Assembly: GCF_016808095.1 (NCBI RefSeq)
Contig: NC_068971.1
Coordinates: 20,510,501-20,574,500 of the forward strand
Direction of reading: 5' to 3'
DNA from: Vigna angularis
Taxonomy: Eukaryota > Streptophyta > Magnoliopsida > Fabales > Fabaceae
DNA: 64,000 nucleotides
Position 1 is the stretch's first letter. Each line of letters begins with the position of its first letter. Of this stretch, positions 1-10,666 are shown piece after piece. The position numbers were made by a program, and so were the translations under genes. The notes below the pieces were generated by a model, which worked only from the letters and a program-made list of their open reading frames with translations, did not search any database and was not told the DNA's origin.

Positions 1-1917
1 TTGTGGTGCCTGGATAAATCTGTGAAACTGGATGTGTTTTTCAATAGAAGCACATCAGATGAGCAATGATTAAAGAGCTCAAGTGCATCTTGAATTCCAT
101 CACAGTGCAGTGCCAATTGATGTAGTTTTTTTGAATCTGTTTTAAATTTTCTAAACTACACTGTGTGGAAATTTGCTTTCTGGTTGTGTTTGAATTCTTG
201 GACTGCGTTGTGTGCATACCATATAAACATTGTATTGTCTAAGACAATAAAATCTGGATGCACCATTCTGCAGAATCTGGAAATCCTTGTTAAGCAGCTT
301 GACCGAACTGCAATCATCATTGTTTGAGCCTTTTTTCTGATTTTTGAATCTGTCCAGTTTAGAATTCCCTTCTGGACATCTCTTAATTGCATTTCTAGAG
401 TCTTGTTCAAGTTTAATTTGTTGTCTTGGAGTCATAAAAGTTGTTTACAGTTTTGTTTGAATCCTCTGCTGAAGTTTGGTTGGTGAATTGGTCAAATTTG
501 GTGTTAAAAAGCAACTGAACCAGTGAAATTTTGATTTGATAGCATTTAGCCTCTGTTGGCAGCTTGCACAAGTCATATTTGGTAAACTAAAGTTGCTCGA
601 ACCATTAAATAAAAAGTCCAAACACGTTTGTGCAAATTGACCATCTAAACCACCAGTTTTCAACACTTTTTCTGATATAAGTTGCAGATTTTGTAATTCA
701 GTATTTGGTATGATTAATGCATCAGATTCAGTGTTAGATTGGTAGCAAAAGCTTGGTTCAATTGAATTAAAAGAAGTGCACACTTCAAATCTTACCATAA
801 ACTACATTATAAAAAGATGTTTGAACTTGTACCAAGCAAATTTGAAAACTCTGATGCACATTTTTCAGCCTTCTGCTAGGCATTTTGTCAAACACTTTGC
901 CTGGTTTAAATTTGGTTTCGAATTGATCATAGCTGCAACTTATCTTTGTTTCTTGCGTTTCAAATCCCCTCTAGATCCTTTCCTAAGTTCATTTTGAGTG
1001 CCACCATTCATTGGAAACCGATTAATTGATTGATTTAAGTTGTTTGAAAATCCTGCACATAAGTTGTTTGATAAAACTACAGTTGTGCATTCTGGTTTAA
1101 CAGTTTTCTGGCAGCAGCAGTGTTGATTTTCTAGCTTAATAATTGATTATTGGTGGTTTGTATAAGCTCTCTGTTGGGTGCAGAACTATCTCAAAACGTC
1201 CCACAACACTGGTAGCATCTTAGGGAGTGGATTGGAGCAAGGAAAGATCAACATTGGGGCTGATTTTTGGTGCAGCAGAACCACGTTCTTCACTGGTCTG
1301 CATAAAAAACTGGTTGCTGCAACAACAGCATATTTCACTTGGCAGCTGTGAGATTAATGTGAATCAACCAAATTCACTTCCTTTGAGAGAAACCAAAGCT
1401 GCCACAATTAAACTACCCTCTTGTTTTCCCAAATTGTGTTGTTGTTTCCATTGTATTGCTTTTTGATTTTCTTTTCCATTCTTGTAAGTTGGCCATTTCA
1501 AGCAAGTGAAGTGGAAGAGCTCATAAGTGTTCTTCCCTCATTTGCTAACTTGACTTAAAGTCTCATCACTTTAAAATTGGTAGACGGTGAGTGTGTCTTA
1601 GATTCAAAATTTCTAAGCCTCACCTAGGAGACCTCACATTTAAATTCTTTTAAATTTGCAAGTTCGCATAGGAAGCCTTAGAGTCCGGCCTTAGAGTCTA
1701 AGGTTTTCTCTCTTTGTGTTTGTTTGTGTCTCCATATATTTAGTGAATTTAGAAGTGATTTTGATTTAAAGACTCTTAGTAAGTAACTAAGGATATATTT
1801 GGCAAGGCAAGACTTGGTACTTAAGTGACCTACAAGGTCCACCTCTCTTACCTGGAATATTGTCCTCAAGTGAACTCTCTTAGTCTTTACTTCAAGAAAA
1901 TTTTTAAGTTCATAAAA
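1..1917. other. Unassigned repeat-like DNA and putative retroelement leader
   Basis: No gene is supported here. Open frames on both strands (for example 151-435 and 445-798 on the minus strand) have no family motif and overlap each other. The last 350-400 bases before the gag start at 1918 are probably the untranslated leader of the downstream Ty3/gypsy element. I found no 5' LTR matching the downstream LTR and no convincing primer binding site, so the element's left end is either lost or lies outside what I can recognise. Confidence 0.35.
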
Positions 1918-4171
1918 ATGTCTGGAAGACATTCCCCTAGAATTAATGAGGAACCTAAAGATCATTTTTTTTTCAAACTCTTGTCAATCAACTCAAAGAA
2001 ATTGAAAGGAAAATAGGGCAAGAAAAGATTCAAAGAGAACTGCACAATGCCATGGTCACCAATGAGTTGAAAATGTTAAGAGATGAACAAGTTCAATATA
2101 GGGAGAGAAGCATGAGTGGAGAATCCCAAAGTGAGCAAGAAACCTTAAGAGTAGGAGATTACTATCCTTCTTCATCAAGAAGGCATAGGCGTGACTATGA
2201 AAATTCTCCTCCTCCTCCTAAGGAAGTCAATGTGGTATTGCCTCATTTTCATGGGAAAGATAACATTGAGGCTTACCTTGACTGGGAAATGAAAGTAGAG
2301 CAAATATTTGCCTGTCAACAAGTGTCGGAGGAAAGGAAAGTCTCTTTAGCTACCCTTAGTTTTCAAGGGTATGCAATGTATTGGTGGACTACTCTAGCCA
2401 AAGAGAGACTGAGACAACAACTTCCTCCCATTAAATATTAGAATGAACTCACAATTGCTCTCAAGAAAAGGCACATTCCCTTTTACTATAAAAGGGAACT
2501 TATGGATAAGCTCCAAAGGTTGTAACAAATGTCTATGTATGTTGAAGGATATAGACAACAGATGGAGCTATAAATAATGAGAGCAGGGATCACAGAGGCA
2601 GAGGAAACTACTTTAGCTAGATTTTTGAGTGGGTTGAATTTGGAAATAAGGGATAAAGTTGAACTTCTACCTTATAGAGATTTGAATGAACTTGTTCAAA
2701 TGTGTATAAAGGTAGAACAACAAAATCAGCGGAAAATTTCTGCCAAAAGATTTCAGTTTCCCTTTGAGCAGAAATTTACTAAAGCAACAGAACCCCTCAA
2801 ACCTCTAGCCAAAATAGTTGAAAAACCAAACGAAGAGTCCTCTTCACACACTCTCACAAGTGACATAAAGTGTTTCAAGTGTCTAGGTAGGGGTCATATA
2901 GCTAGGGTTGGACAAAATAAACTAATCCATACTTAACTATAGTTAACTGTACTATATAATACTAAAAAATACTAATCCATTTTTACTAAAAACTTAAATA
3001 TATTGTTTTATAGTTTAATTTTTAAAATTGAACTGTTTACAATTTTAGTTTAGTTAACTGTAGGAGAACTAGAACTGTATCTCTCTCTCTTTTTCAATTA
3101 TTTCTGAAACTGTGACTTTGCCTGCTTTTCTATCCCTCTCTCCTTTCCAATTATTTCTGAAATTGGGACCCTGCCCTGGTTGGATGCGGCGTTGCCCACC
3201 ATGTTTTTTTTTTCTTCAGTTGGAACAAGCTAAATCCTATTTAAAACGCAGTTGACTAACATTGGTGATTAGCCACCAGATTAATTGTATCAGTCCTGTA
3301 TCAGTCTTCACCTCTGCGATAATTGTATCCAGTGACAGAGGAACTGAAACATAGCATATTAAGCATGGGCATCATATGTTTTACACACACTGATAGAAAA
3401 ACAATCAAATAGCAGTTAGCAGTTGGGTGAGGTTAACTGATTTATATTTTTCTAGACAGAAATATAAACAAAGCATTAATCAAAGTACACCCAACCTTAA
3501 ACTTTTGTTCCTTATAGTACCTGAACCATACATATATAAACTGCATTTGTTGCGTCGTCACCCCTGCATGATAAACTAACAGATTTAATATAATCTCTCT
3601 TTATTCAACCATCCAATCTCTGCTTTCCTTCCTACCGAAAGCCAAAGGAAGAATGAGGTTCTGTTGTTGCATCCCCTTGTTCTGTTGTGCCTCTGATTAA
3701 TTTCTCTCAGTATCAAACAATTAGAACCGAAGAACAAGTAAGAGGAAATTCAACAATTTCTGAAATCTGGGATATGTTCTATTGGATCAGTGATCCACTC
3801 TCTCCAGTGTCTCTTAAATAATAAAAAATGAAAAACTTATCTTATGAAAGAAGAAAAATGTGTTGTAGTTAACTGAACTGTTTTGTAGTTAACTGAACTA
3901 AAAAATAGTTTAGTTCAGTTTTTTTGAACTATTTTTTAGTTCAGTTCAGTTTTTTTAAACTATTTTATAGTTAATTGTAATAGATTTATAGTGCAGTGTA
4001 AATAGTGCAGTTTGCCCACCCCTACATATAGCTGCTCAATGTCCTACTAAAAGAACCATCCTTTTAAAGGGAAAGGACATCTATAGCAGTGAAAGTGAAT
4101 CCCCCACCAGTGATAATGAGAGTGAAACAGAAAAAGAAGAGGAAGTGTTTATGATTGTCAGCTTCTCATGG
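1918..4171 (+). pseudogene. Ty3/gypsy gag polyprotein, broken and split by an hAT insertion
   Basis: Translation from the ATG at 1918 begins MSGRHSPRIN. A frameshift near a T-run (about 1963-1970) moves the frame into a coiled-coil-like stretch and then the main gag domain from 2052. That domain has the aromatic core (LDWEMKVEQIF, YAMYWWTTL) of plant gypsy gag. In-frame stops follow position 2439 (TAG where tryptophan is expected), near 2523 (TAA) and near 2571 (TAA); at least the first two fit C-to-T type decay. A CCHC zinc knuckle (CFKCLGRGHIA...AQC) is split by the 1.1 kb hAT element at 2903-4024. Reading across the insertion restores the C-x2-C-x4-H-x4-C spacing. Gag would form the cytoplasmic virus-like particle; this copy cannot. 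Confidence 0.8.
2903..4024. mobile_element. Non-autonomous hAT-type DNA transposon (copy 1)
   Basis: Length 1,122 bp. The ends are imperfect inverted repeats: TAGGGTTGGACAAA on the left and, read inward from the right, TAGGGGTGGGCAAA. A perfect 8 bp target-site duplication, catatagc, flanks it (2895-2902 and 4025-4032). Eight-base duplications and TAGGG...GGCAAA-like termini are typical of hAT elements. The subterminal regions are rich in AGTTAACTG/CAGTTAACT-type motifs on both sides, plausible transposase-binding repeats. No transposase frame is present. It interrupts the gag zinc knuckle of the gypsy element. A second family member lies at 47759-48650. Confidence 0.85.
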
Positions 4172-4731
4172 TGAGAAGGGTGCTTGGCAGTCAACCAAGT
4201 CTAGAACAACTATCACAAAGAGAGAACATCTTTCATACAAGGTGTAAAATTCAAGAAAATTATTGTTCTCTCATTATTGATAGTGGTTCTTGCTGCAATT
4301 GTTGTAGCATAAGACTAGTTGAAAAGTTGAATCTTGTTGTAATCCCTCATCCCAAACCTTATAAACTTCATTGGCTAAATGAAGATGAGAACATTACAGT
4401 CAAGAATCAAGTTAAAGTGGCTCTATCCATAGGGAACTTCAAAAATGAAGTTATTTGTGATGTAGTTCCCATGGAAGCTTGCCATGTGCTATTGGGAAGA
4501 CCATGGCAATTTGATCATAAAACAATTCATAATGGTCTTACCAATACAATAACTGTGCACTATCATGACAAGAAATTTGTACTCCATCCTCTTTCATCAT
4601 CTCAAGTGGCGGAGGATCAAGAACAAATGCGACTTAACAAGGAGAGGGATGAAAAAGAAAAGAAAGAAAAAGAAGAATTTAAAAGAAGAGAACTAGAAAG
4701 AAAAGGAGAAGAAGAAAGAAAGATGAAATAA
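4168..4731 (+). pseudogene. Ty3/gypsy retropepsin domain with Glu/Lys-rich tail
   Basis: The frame encodes about 187 residues. The aspartic protease active-site motif is visible as LIIDSGSC near residues 35-42, followed by the conserved LLGRPWQFD block near residue 108. In a complete element this enzyme would cleave the Gag-Pol polyprotein. After residue 145 the protein becomes an almost pure E/K/R stretch, ending at a TAA stop (4729-4731) that interrupts a longer run of lysine/glutamate codons. The frame is shifted relative to the end of gag just upstream. The usual RT domain does not follow, so this is the remnant of a deleted pol gene. Confidence 0.75.
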
Positions 4732-4734
4732 GAA

Positions 4735-4812
4735 AAAGAAGAAGAAGAAAGAAAGATGAAAGAAGAAGAAGAAGAAGAAGAAGAAGAAGAAGAAGAAGAA
4801 GAAGAAGAAGAA
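4735..4812 (+). repeat. (GAA)n-type purine microsatellite
   Basis: Nearly pure GAA/GAAA repeats inside the former protease-linker coding region. Read on the plus strand it would encode poly-glutamate; the long serine, leucine or phenylalanine frames on the minus strand are artefacts of this repeat. Confidence 0.9.
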
Positions 4813-5234
4813 AGAAAGATGAAAGAAGAAGAGAGAAGAAGAGCAGAAAAGAGAAAAGAAGAGAAAAGCAGAAAAGAAAAAAAGAGAAGAAAGAATAAGA
4901 AAGGGAGACATTGAAAAAAAGGAGAAACAACTAAAAGAAAAATATCCTCAAACAATCCCAATAGAATTAAGTCTTATAAGGGGAGGTTTTCTATCCTTTC
5001 ACTTTTCTCCATTGAGCTTTAAGTTTCCAAATTTTAATTTTTCTCTCAAAGAATTTGTCATTCCATCTTTTCAAAAATTACAACTTTCAAGACATGGCAA
5101 TTCACCACTTGAGTTAAGGTTACCTTTATGGTTATCACTAACTCAAGACAAAAGTAACATTTTGAATGAAGAGAGGTTTCTTTGTTGTAATAAAATTGAA
5201 AATTTCAAAATAAGGACACCTTCTTCTAAACATA

Positions 5235-5235
<1 letters not shown>

Positions 5236-5297
<62 letters not shown>
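5236..5297. repeat. (AT)n microsatellite
   Basis: About 30 uninterrupted AT dinucleotides. It sits between the protease remnant and the polyprotein C-terminus, near where RT and integrase coding sequence should be. Confidence 0.95.
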
Positions 5298-5299
<2 letters not shown>

Positions 5300-5439
5300 C
5301 TAGATCAAATAAAACTAATTAGAGATATGTTGATGCAGATGGATATTTGACCCATGAAGAACTCTTATAACGTCAACAAAAATAAGGCCTTAAGCGAACC
5401 TTCAGATTTGAGGACAAATCCTTTCCAAGGGGGAGGGGA

Positions 5440-5950
5440 TGATGACTTGGGCCAAAGCCCATCAAATAATTAAGGTCAAATACTAGAAGTATGGCTAGAA
5501 GAATCCAAGAAGAGCTTGAAGATATGGATACAACAGGGCAAGTTCTTGTCTTTCATTTTAAGTGGAATTTGGAGGTACCAAGAGAATGGGCAAATCTGTC
5601 CAAGTTGCTAGCTGCACCACCACTCTTTGCTAAGCACACCATAGCAACATCAACACCAACAAACCACGTGCTGATTTGGTTTTTAACACATTTTACACAT
5701 GGGTCACATTGCAGCTGATCCATCTTTCTCTGTACACCATTTCCTCGCAGCAGCTCCATGATTAGCCTATAAAATCATGGCATCTACCTTTGTAAAAACA
5801 CTTTTGAGAATATTGATTTTTACTCTGCTGATGCATTTGCAGCACCTAAAACTCTTTCCAAAAGTCATCCCATTGAGCTTCCCTTCTCCATCTAGCTGCC
5901 TTCCAGTGGAAGGCTGCTTGAGCTAGCTCTCCACCTCCTAAACAGCTCTG
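5440..5950 (+). repeat. Putative 3' LTR of the Ty3/gypsy element (right end uncertain)
   Basis: Starts with TGATGACTTGGG directly after the polypurine tract at 5427-5438. A TATA-like TATAAAATC lies near 5768 and could be the LTR promoter. The downstream limit is not resolved because an unrelated Athila/Tat-like LTR follows. Confidence 0.5.
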
Positions 5951-6059
5951 CAACCATCACTTACACCACTGATTTTCACCCTGCATCTCCGCTGCTATCT
6001 CTGGATTCCATGTCCCGCTGCATTCAACTTGTCACTCTTGCTGGAGCAACCTCATCACG

Positions 6060-7075
6060 TTGGCACCATTGAGGGGTAACAATGCAACTGAGGGGAAGAA
6101 TTGACTACGCGCTGGTACCACTGAGCGGCACTATTTTGGGCTTGGGCCTACTTTTCTGTAAATTTTAGAATAGTATATAAGCTTTAGAACGTTCTTTGGT
6201 TTGTATTTTTGGCTGGGACGAAGCACAAACACACTTTTCACCCCTTGGGGGTAGAATTGGAGATGGTGACGGCTCTCCTCTACTCTTTCTCGGGTTTGTT
6301 TTTCTATCTCTTTCATTCTTTCATTCCATTGTTCATCTAGTTCTTCCATGACGATGGAGAACTAAACTTTTCTTGTTGTTGGGGAATCAATGTAATCTTT
6401 TGAAGCTCTCATATATGGAATTTGTGTTTAAACAACTTATTTGAGATACATGCTTTCTTTCATTAATAGTTAGGGTTTTTCCTCTTTGCTCAAAGCATGC
6501 ATTGTTTAACTCATTCGATGTCATGATTATTGGTTTTGTCGATATGGACACATACGGGGAAATCTAGATCTGGGAAAATTCTCCCAACAGTAGTATAAAC
6601 CTAGACATAGGAGTATGATGGTTGGTTGCCTTTAAGCTTTTATTCATTATAATGCATGATTAATTGCTAGGGAGACAAGACATTGTAAACTAGTGATTAT
6701 GATTAGGCTTTCTTCGCCGAGACATCGGGTTTAAGGTAATTTAGATAGTGGCATTAACATTAATGAAAAGAATGATGAATTCCTAAATATATGAGAGTGG
6801 ATAAGATGAAATTGATAAACCCCAACAACAAAATCATCCATATAATCTTCACGTGTTGCTTTGCTTCTTCCTTCCCATTGATCAAATTCATGCATACATG
6901 TTTACTTTGAGTCTTTTGCATTTGATATCTCAAGAAACTGTTTTTACAAGTCTTAAATAATCAAAGAAACATATAACTGACTACGCCTTGAGTCCTTTGG
7001 GAGAACGATACTTGGACTTACCAGGTTTATTACTTGATACGATTCGGTTACACTTGCCGAGGTTTAACAAGTTTT
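6060..7075 (+). mobile_element. Athila/Tat-like LTR with adjoining primer-binding-site remnant
   Basis: The right end is placed by TGGCGCCGTT at 7076-7085, which matches the start of the tRNA-Asp-type primer site usual in Athila/Tat elements; the rest of that site is mutated. The preceding text (TTGGGAGAACGATACTTGG, then the CTTGCCGAGG stretch) is typical of the 3' part of such LTRs. The block from 6226 on is repeated in inverted orientation at 7111-7511. The left end is not defined. Confidence 0.5.
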
Positions 7076-7511
7076 TGGCGCCGTTTTCAGTGTTAAAAAT
7101 ATTGTCATCAGCAACCAACCATCATACTCCTATGCCTAGGTTTATACTACTATTCCGAGAGATTCCCTAGATCTAGATTTCCCTGTATGTGTGCATTTCG
7201 ACAAAATCAATTATCATGACATCGAATGAGTTAAACAATGCATGCTTTGAGCAAAGAGGAAAAACCCTAACAATTAATGAAAGAAATCATGTATCTTAAA
7301 GAAGATTTTGAAGAACAAATTTCATACATGAGAGTTTCAAAAGATTACATTGATTCCCCAACAACAATAAAGGTTTAGTTTTCCATCGTTATGGAAAAAC
7401 TAGATGAACAATGGAATGAAAGAATGAAAGAGATAGCAAACCCCGAGAAAGAGAAGAGGAGAGTTGTCACCATCCCCAAGTCTAGCCCCAAGGGGTGAAA
7501 AGTGTGTTTCT
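6226..7511. repeat. Inverted repeat of two diverged LTR copies
   Basis: The arm at 6226-6629 (plus) and the arm at 7111-7511 (minus) are homologous over about 400 bp, with scattered substitutions. Shared landmarks include TTGTTGTTGGGGAATCAATG, CTTTGCTCAAAGCATGCATT and GGAGTATGATGGTTGGTTGC. The 481 bp spacer carries the end of the plus-strand LTR and its primer-site remnant. Confidence 0.85.
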
Positions 7512-8056
7512 ATGCTTAAGCCATCAAAAGATACAATCCCTAGGACGTGCAAGTCCTTAATAGAACTTAAAAATAACAGAAAACATGTCCAAGCCTACAA
7601 AAAATGACTGAAAACAGGTCCAGACCCATAAAAATGGCGCTCAATGGCACTTTTGCCACTCAACAGTAAGTGCGGCACTGGTGCTCAGCGGAATTTGGCT
7701 CTCAGCGGTGATTTCGACACTTCAAAACTGCCTCTCAGCGCAACTTTTTTTGCATTATGGTTGACTTTTCTGCATTCTGGTTGACTGGATGACTTTTCTG
7801 GTTGACTAGTTGACTTTTATGATTGACTGGTTGACTTTTCTGTATTCCAATCATTCGGTACTTTAACTCTTCTTTCAAATCATTCCAATAGCCTACAAAA
7901 TCAAGGGATTCTAGCACAAAACCATTAAATTCACCTTTAACTCTCTTATTCACAAAACTAAAGCAAAAACATGAGTTCAAGCAAGTTTCTAAGTCAAAAA
8001 TGGTGTATTAAGTATCAAAATTACGTATAAAAATAACGGTTTTTGAACCATTATCA
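7111..8056 (-). mobile_element. Athila/Tat-like LTR in reverse orientation (partial)
   Basis: Read on the minus strand, an LTR-like sequence starts near 8056 with TGATAATGGTTCAAAAACCG directly after the broken RT frame, and runs down to 7111 where it meets the plus-strand LTR remnant. Homology to the plus-strand LTR covers 7511-7111. Its 3' end and primer site are missing because the junction at 7110/7111 cuts into it. Confidence 0.55.
7744..7850. repeat. Short tandem repeat GGTTGACTTTTCTG-like
   Basis: Several imperfect copies of a 13-25 bp unit containing GGTTGACTTTT, inside the reverse-orientation LTR. The minus-strand peptide rich in VN(Q/H)KS is a by-product of the repeat. Confidence 0.6.
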
Positions 8057-8570
8057 GTAGGCAAAGACACCAAAAGGACATGTGAATGTCGTCTTCTCTT
8101 GGTCTTTTGGATCTACCACAATTTGGTTGTATCCAGAGTATTCATCCAGAAAGCAATAAAAACACTGACCTGCCAATCTCTCCAACATCTGGTCGATGAA
8201 AGGAAGAGGAAAATGATCCTTCCTAGTGGCTTTATTCAACTTCCTGTAATCAATGAACATTCGCCATCCAGTAACAGTCCGAGTAGGAATAAGCTCATTC
8301 TTCTCATTATAAACTACTGTCATCCCATTTTTCTTTGGAACTACCTGTATTGGACTTACCCATTCATTGTCAGAGATTGGATAAATAATGTCAGCTTCCA
8401 AGAGCTTCAATACTTCTTTTCTAACCACCTCCTTCATGACATGATTTAGCCTTCTCTATGGTTGAGCACTCGGCCTATAGTCATCTTCCATAAAGATCCT
8501 ATGCATGCAATAAGTTAGACTTATACCTTTGAGATCTAAGATTGACCACCCAATAGCTTGGCTTTCAAAA
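8054..8570 (-). pseudogene. Athila/Tat-clade reverse transcriptase fragment
   Basis: On the minus strand the frame 8437-8054 encodes 127 residues of the RT N-terminal half: EVLKLLEADIIYPISDNEWV, VVPKKNGMT, GWRMFIDYRKLN, FPLPFIDQMLERLAG, YSGYNQI, FTCPFGVFAY. The same frame continues upstream to about 8570 across one stop (a TAG in the run before the double arginine), with IGWSILDLKGIS. This wording is characteristic of the Athila/Tat branch of Ty3/gypsy. The catalytic YxDD region, RNase H and integrase are missing, because the frame stops at an LTR-like sequence at 8056. It is a dead fragment. Confidence 0.85.
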
Positions 8571-8810
8571 GGATAAAATCTTATCGCATGAAAGTTAAAA
8601 ATCCACTTTAAGCATTAAACACTCTTATGTAACGTTCTTTCTTCTTCAATTATACTTTGTCTTATGTCAACCCCTTTGATAAAATTCACTTAATATCTTT
8701 GTAAGAAACGTTGAAATGATTTTGCATACAACCGTTCCATTTTCCCCATAAATTGATTAAAGACACACTAGCTCATATTTACTTACTCCTTGTTTTCACG
8801 CTACAACTTA
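8571..8810. other. Gene-free AT-rich spacer
   Basis: I see no coding or repeat signature between the RT fragment and the CACTA element. Confidence 0.5.
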
Positions 8811-8983
8811 ACACACTACCATAAATATGCTTATTACCGAAGGATTAACACCGACGGCTTTTTTTGTCTTTCGGTAATTGGGCAGTGACAGTACCGAAGG
8901 AATGCGCCCTTCGGTAAGGTTTGGATTTCGCTATCCCATTCTCCCAAATTCAATATTGTGAAAGCTTCTCTCCCCTGTCGCCC

Positions 8984-9006
8984 CCCTCGCCCCCCCCCCC
9001 CCCCCT
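8984..9006. repeat. Poly-C tract
   Basis: About 20 nearly uninterrupted C residues followed by an A-run, upstream of the captured S5 fragment inside the CACTA element. It is a likely source of sequencing or replication length errors. Confidence 0.85.
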
Positions 9007-9069
9007 CCCCCAAAAAAAAAACCTCTCAACCCTAATCTCACTCGTTCAATGGTGGCCATTTTTTCACAC

Positions 9070-9620
9070 TTCCCGCTTCTCTCTCCTGCCTTCGCCGTCG
9101 CACACCGTCTCCCTCCTCTTCGCCAAACCCCAACACCACCCTTCCCTCCTCTGCGTCAAATGAAAACCCTCTGATGACATCGACACCTCGTTCTTTGACA
9201 ACATCAACCCCCTAGAGCCTCCTGAGGGATTTCTCTCAGCCTATGTGGAGCTCTACGGCCTCGTCTTCAGCGGCGTTTCCATGCTCGGGAATGACATCTT
9301 CGAAACAGATTCCATGGTGAAGCAGGACACGAGGTTCGGGTCTGGCAAAACACAGGGTTCGGATCCGGCACGAAGAAGGCGAAGGTCTGTGATGAGTTCG
9401 AAGAGAGGGTGGTCCAGGTGAGGAGGGTGACGAAGGTTGTTAAGGGAGGGAAGCAGTTGTTCTTCAGAGCTGTCGTCACTGTCGGCGACAAGAAGGGTCA
9501 AGTCGGCGTCGGAGTTAGCAAGGCCAAGGAAGTCGTCGTCGTCGTTCAGAAGTCCGCCTCCAATGCCAGGAGGAACATCGTGAAGGTGCCAATGACTAAG
9601 TACTCCACTTTTCCCCACAG
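9070..9620 (+). pseudogene. Captured fragment of nuclear gene for plastid 30S ribosomal protein S5
   Basis: The first part (about 9070-9260) reads like a plastid transit peptide followed by DDIDTSFFDNINPLEPPEGF, with a TGA stop at 9161-9163 in between. After a frame change, 9385-9620 reads [59 protein letters not shown]. This is the double-stranded-RNA-binding-like N-terminal domain of bacterial-type S5, which in the intact protein sits in the chloroplast 30S subunit and affects decoding accuracy. The fragment ends at CCCCACAG followed by GTACTT, matching an exon end with its splice donor retained. The C-terminal half of S5 is missing. The stop, the frameshift and the position inside a CACTA element mark it as a transduplicated pseudogene. 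Confidence 0.8.
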
Positions 9621-9859
9621 GTACTTTCTCGAACTTATGTTACCCTACACTGTATTTCTGAACTGTTTGTTTTGGTCACCCATTTATGCTGTTATGATAA
9701 TCTGCAAGTGTCTTTTGAATCCAGGATTGAATCGATGAGGTTTGTTATAATTAATTATGAAATAAAAATGAAATTGACTTTGCATATGTATGAGTTAAAA
9801 GTAAAAATTTGGAATTGGAGTCTGAGATTGAGATTGAGTTTGAGTTTGCACTTGGAAGA

Positions 9860-10340
9860 ATGGGAGTTCAGCAAAAGCTCATTTCTTTCTTCTTTCATTC
9901 TTCTCTTGTATTCATCATGTTTCCCCTTGTTGGTTCATCACAAGAGCACCAGAAAATTACAAGCAGCCCTTCAAGAACCAAAGATAATAACCACATTAAG
10001 GTAGGGTATTTCATCAAATTCCATGTTATGAACTTTTATTCAAGAAAGTTAGCAGCATAATCTATTCATTTTTCCCTCTTGCCTAATTTCCAATCTTGCA
10101 AGTTAAATCCTTTGTTTATTAAATTAAATCCTTTATTTATTAAATGTGAGTTTTGTCTCTGAAGCTAACTCTTTTTCTTCTGTGATTGGTTAAGATGAGT
10201 CCAAGACTATCAAACAAAGAGCCTGTGGGCTTCGAATGGGGTTCTTGATGCCTGTTGGTATACTTGCAATTAAATTATCAAACAAAGAGGAGAATTCAAG
10301 AAGGTATAGAATTGTGTTCTATGTTCATTCAATTTTACAG
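9860..10340 (+). pseudogene. Captured fragment of a cytochrome b561-domain protein gene
   Basis: An ATG at 9860 opens a hydrophobic signal-like N-terminus (MGVQQKLISFFFHSSLVFIM) and the reading ends at a donor-like GTAGGG (10001). A second piece, about 10195-10340, gives MSPRLS and then MGFLMPVGILAIKLSN and RRYRIVFYVHSILQ, ending at CAG/GCAAGT. The second piece resembles the start of the cytochrome b561/ferric reductase transmembrane domain of plant membrane proteins, where the methionine-glycine-phenylalanine run begins a membrane helix. An internal deletion joins MSPRLS out of place and breaks the frame. The heme-ligating later helices are absent. Identification rests on recalled family pattern, so it is less certain than S5. 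Confidence 0.6.
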
Positions 10341-10666
10341 GCAAGTATATCTAAGTCCACATTACATCACAGCTCCAAATCAAATGTAATAATTGATTGT
10401 TTCTACTGTAAAAGCAGGCTAAATTTTATGCCTTCCTATATCATATCCACATTAGATTGTTTGGAGAAAAGTTACTGAAAGCATAAACTGAATCTAATAG
10501 AACTAGATTTAAAGTTCCAGACAATTCAAGTAGAACCTTATTCAGACTTGTTAAAATTCAATTATGACTTTGATGGTAGTTTCATGTTCAAATTATTTTG
10601 CATGAAACAACTGCAGCTAATTTTGTTAAAGTACTATATATTCACGTTTGAAACATGTCATTGCAG

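Larger units (their letters stand above)
1918..5950 (+). mobile_element. Degenerate Ty3/gypsy retrotransposon lacking RT and integrase
   Basis: In order this holds a gag (from 1918), a retropepsin domain (4168-4600), an acidic/basic low-complexity linker, a polypurine tract (5427-5438, AAGGGGGAGGGG) and the start of a 3' LTR at 5440 (TGATGACTTGGG). Just before the polypurine tract one frame reads DLRTNPFQGGG, which resembles the usual C-terminus of plant gypsy polyproteins. Reverse transcriptase, RNase H and integrase are absent between the protease and this C-terminus, so the element could only have moved with help from another. The right boundary of the LTR is uncertain because another LTR family starts near 6.06 kb. 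No 5' LTR was found. Confidence 0.7.

Noticed and set aside
4617..4961. Long minus-strand frames rich in Ser, Leu or Phe
   Set aside because: They are translations of the (GAA)n purine repeat on the opposite strand; all three minus frames are open for the same reason.
5012..5350. 112-codon plus-strand frame with an Ile-Tyr run
   Set aside because: The run is the (AT)n microsatellite; the flanks have no family motif and sit in a deleted pol region.
9253..9618. Minus-strand 121-codon frame opposite the S5 fragment
   Set aside because: Antisense shadow; the plus strand shows clear ribosomal protein S5 wording.
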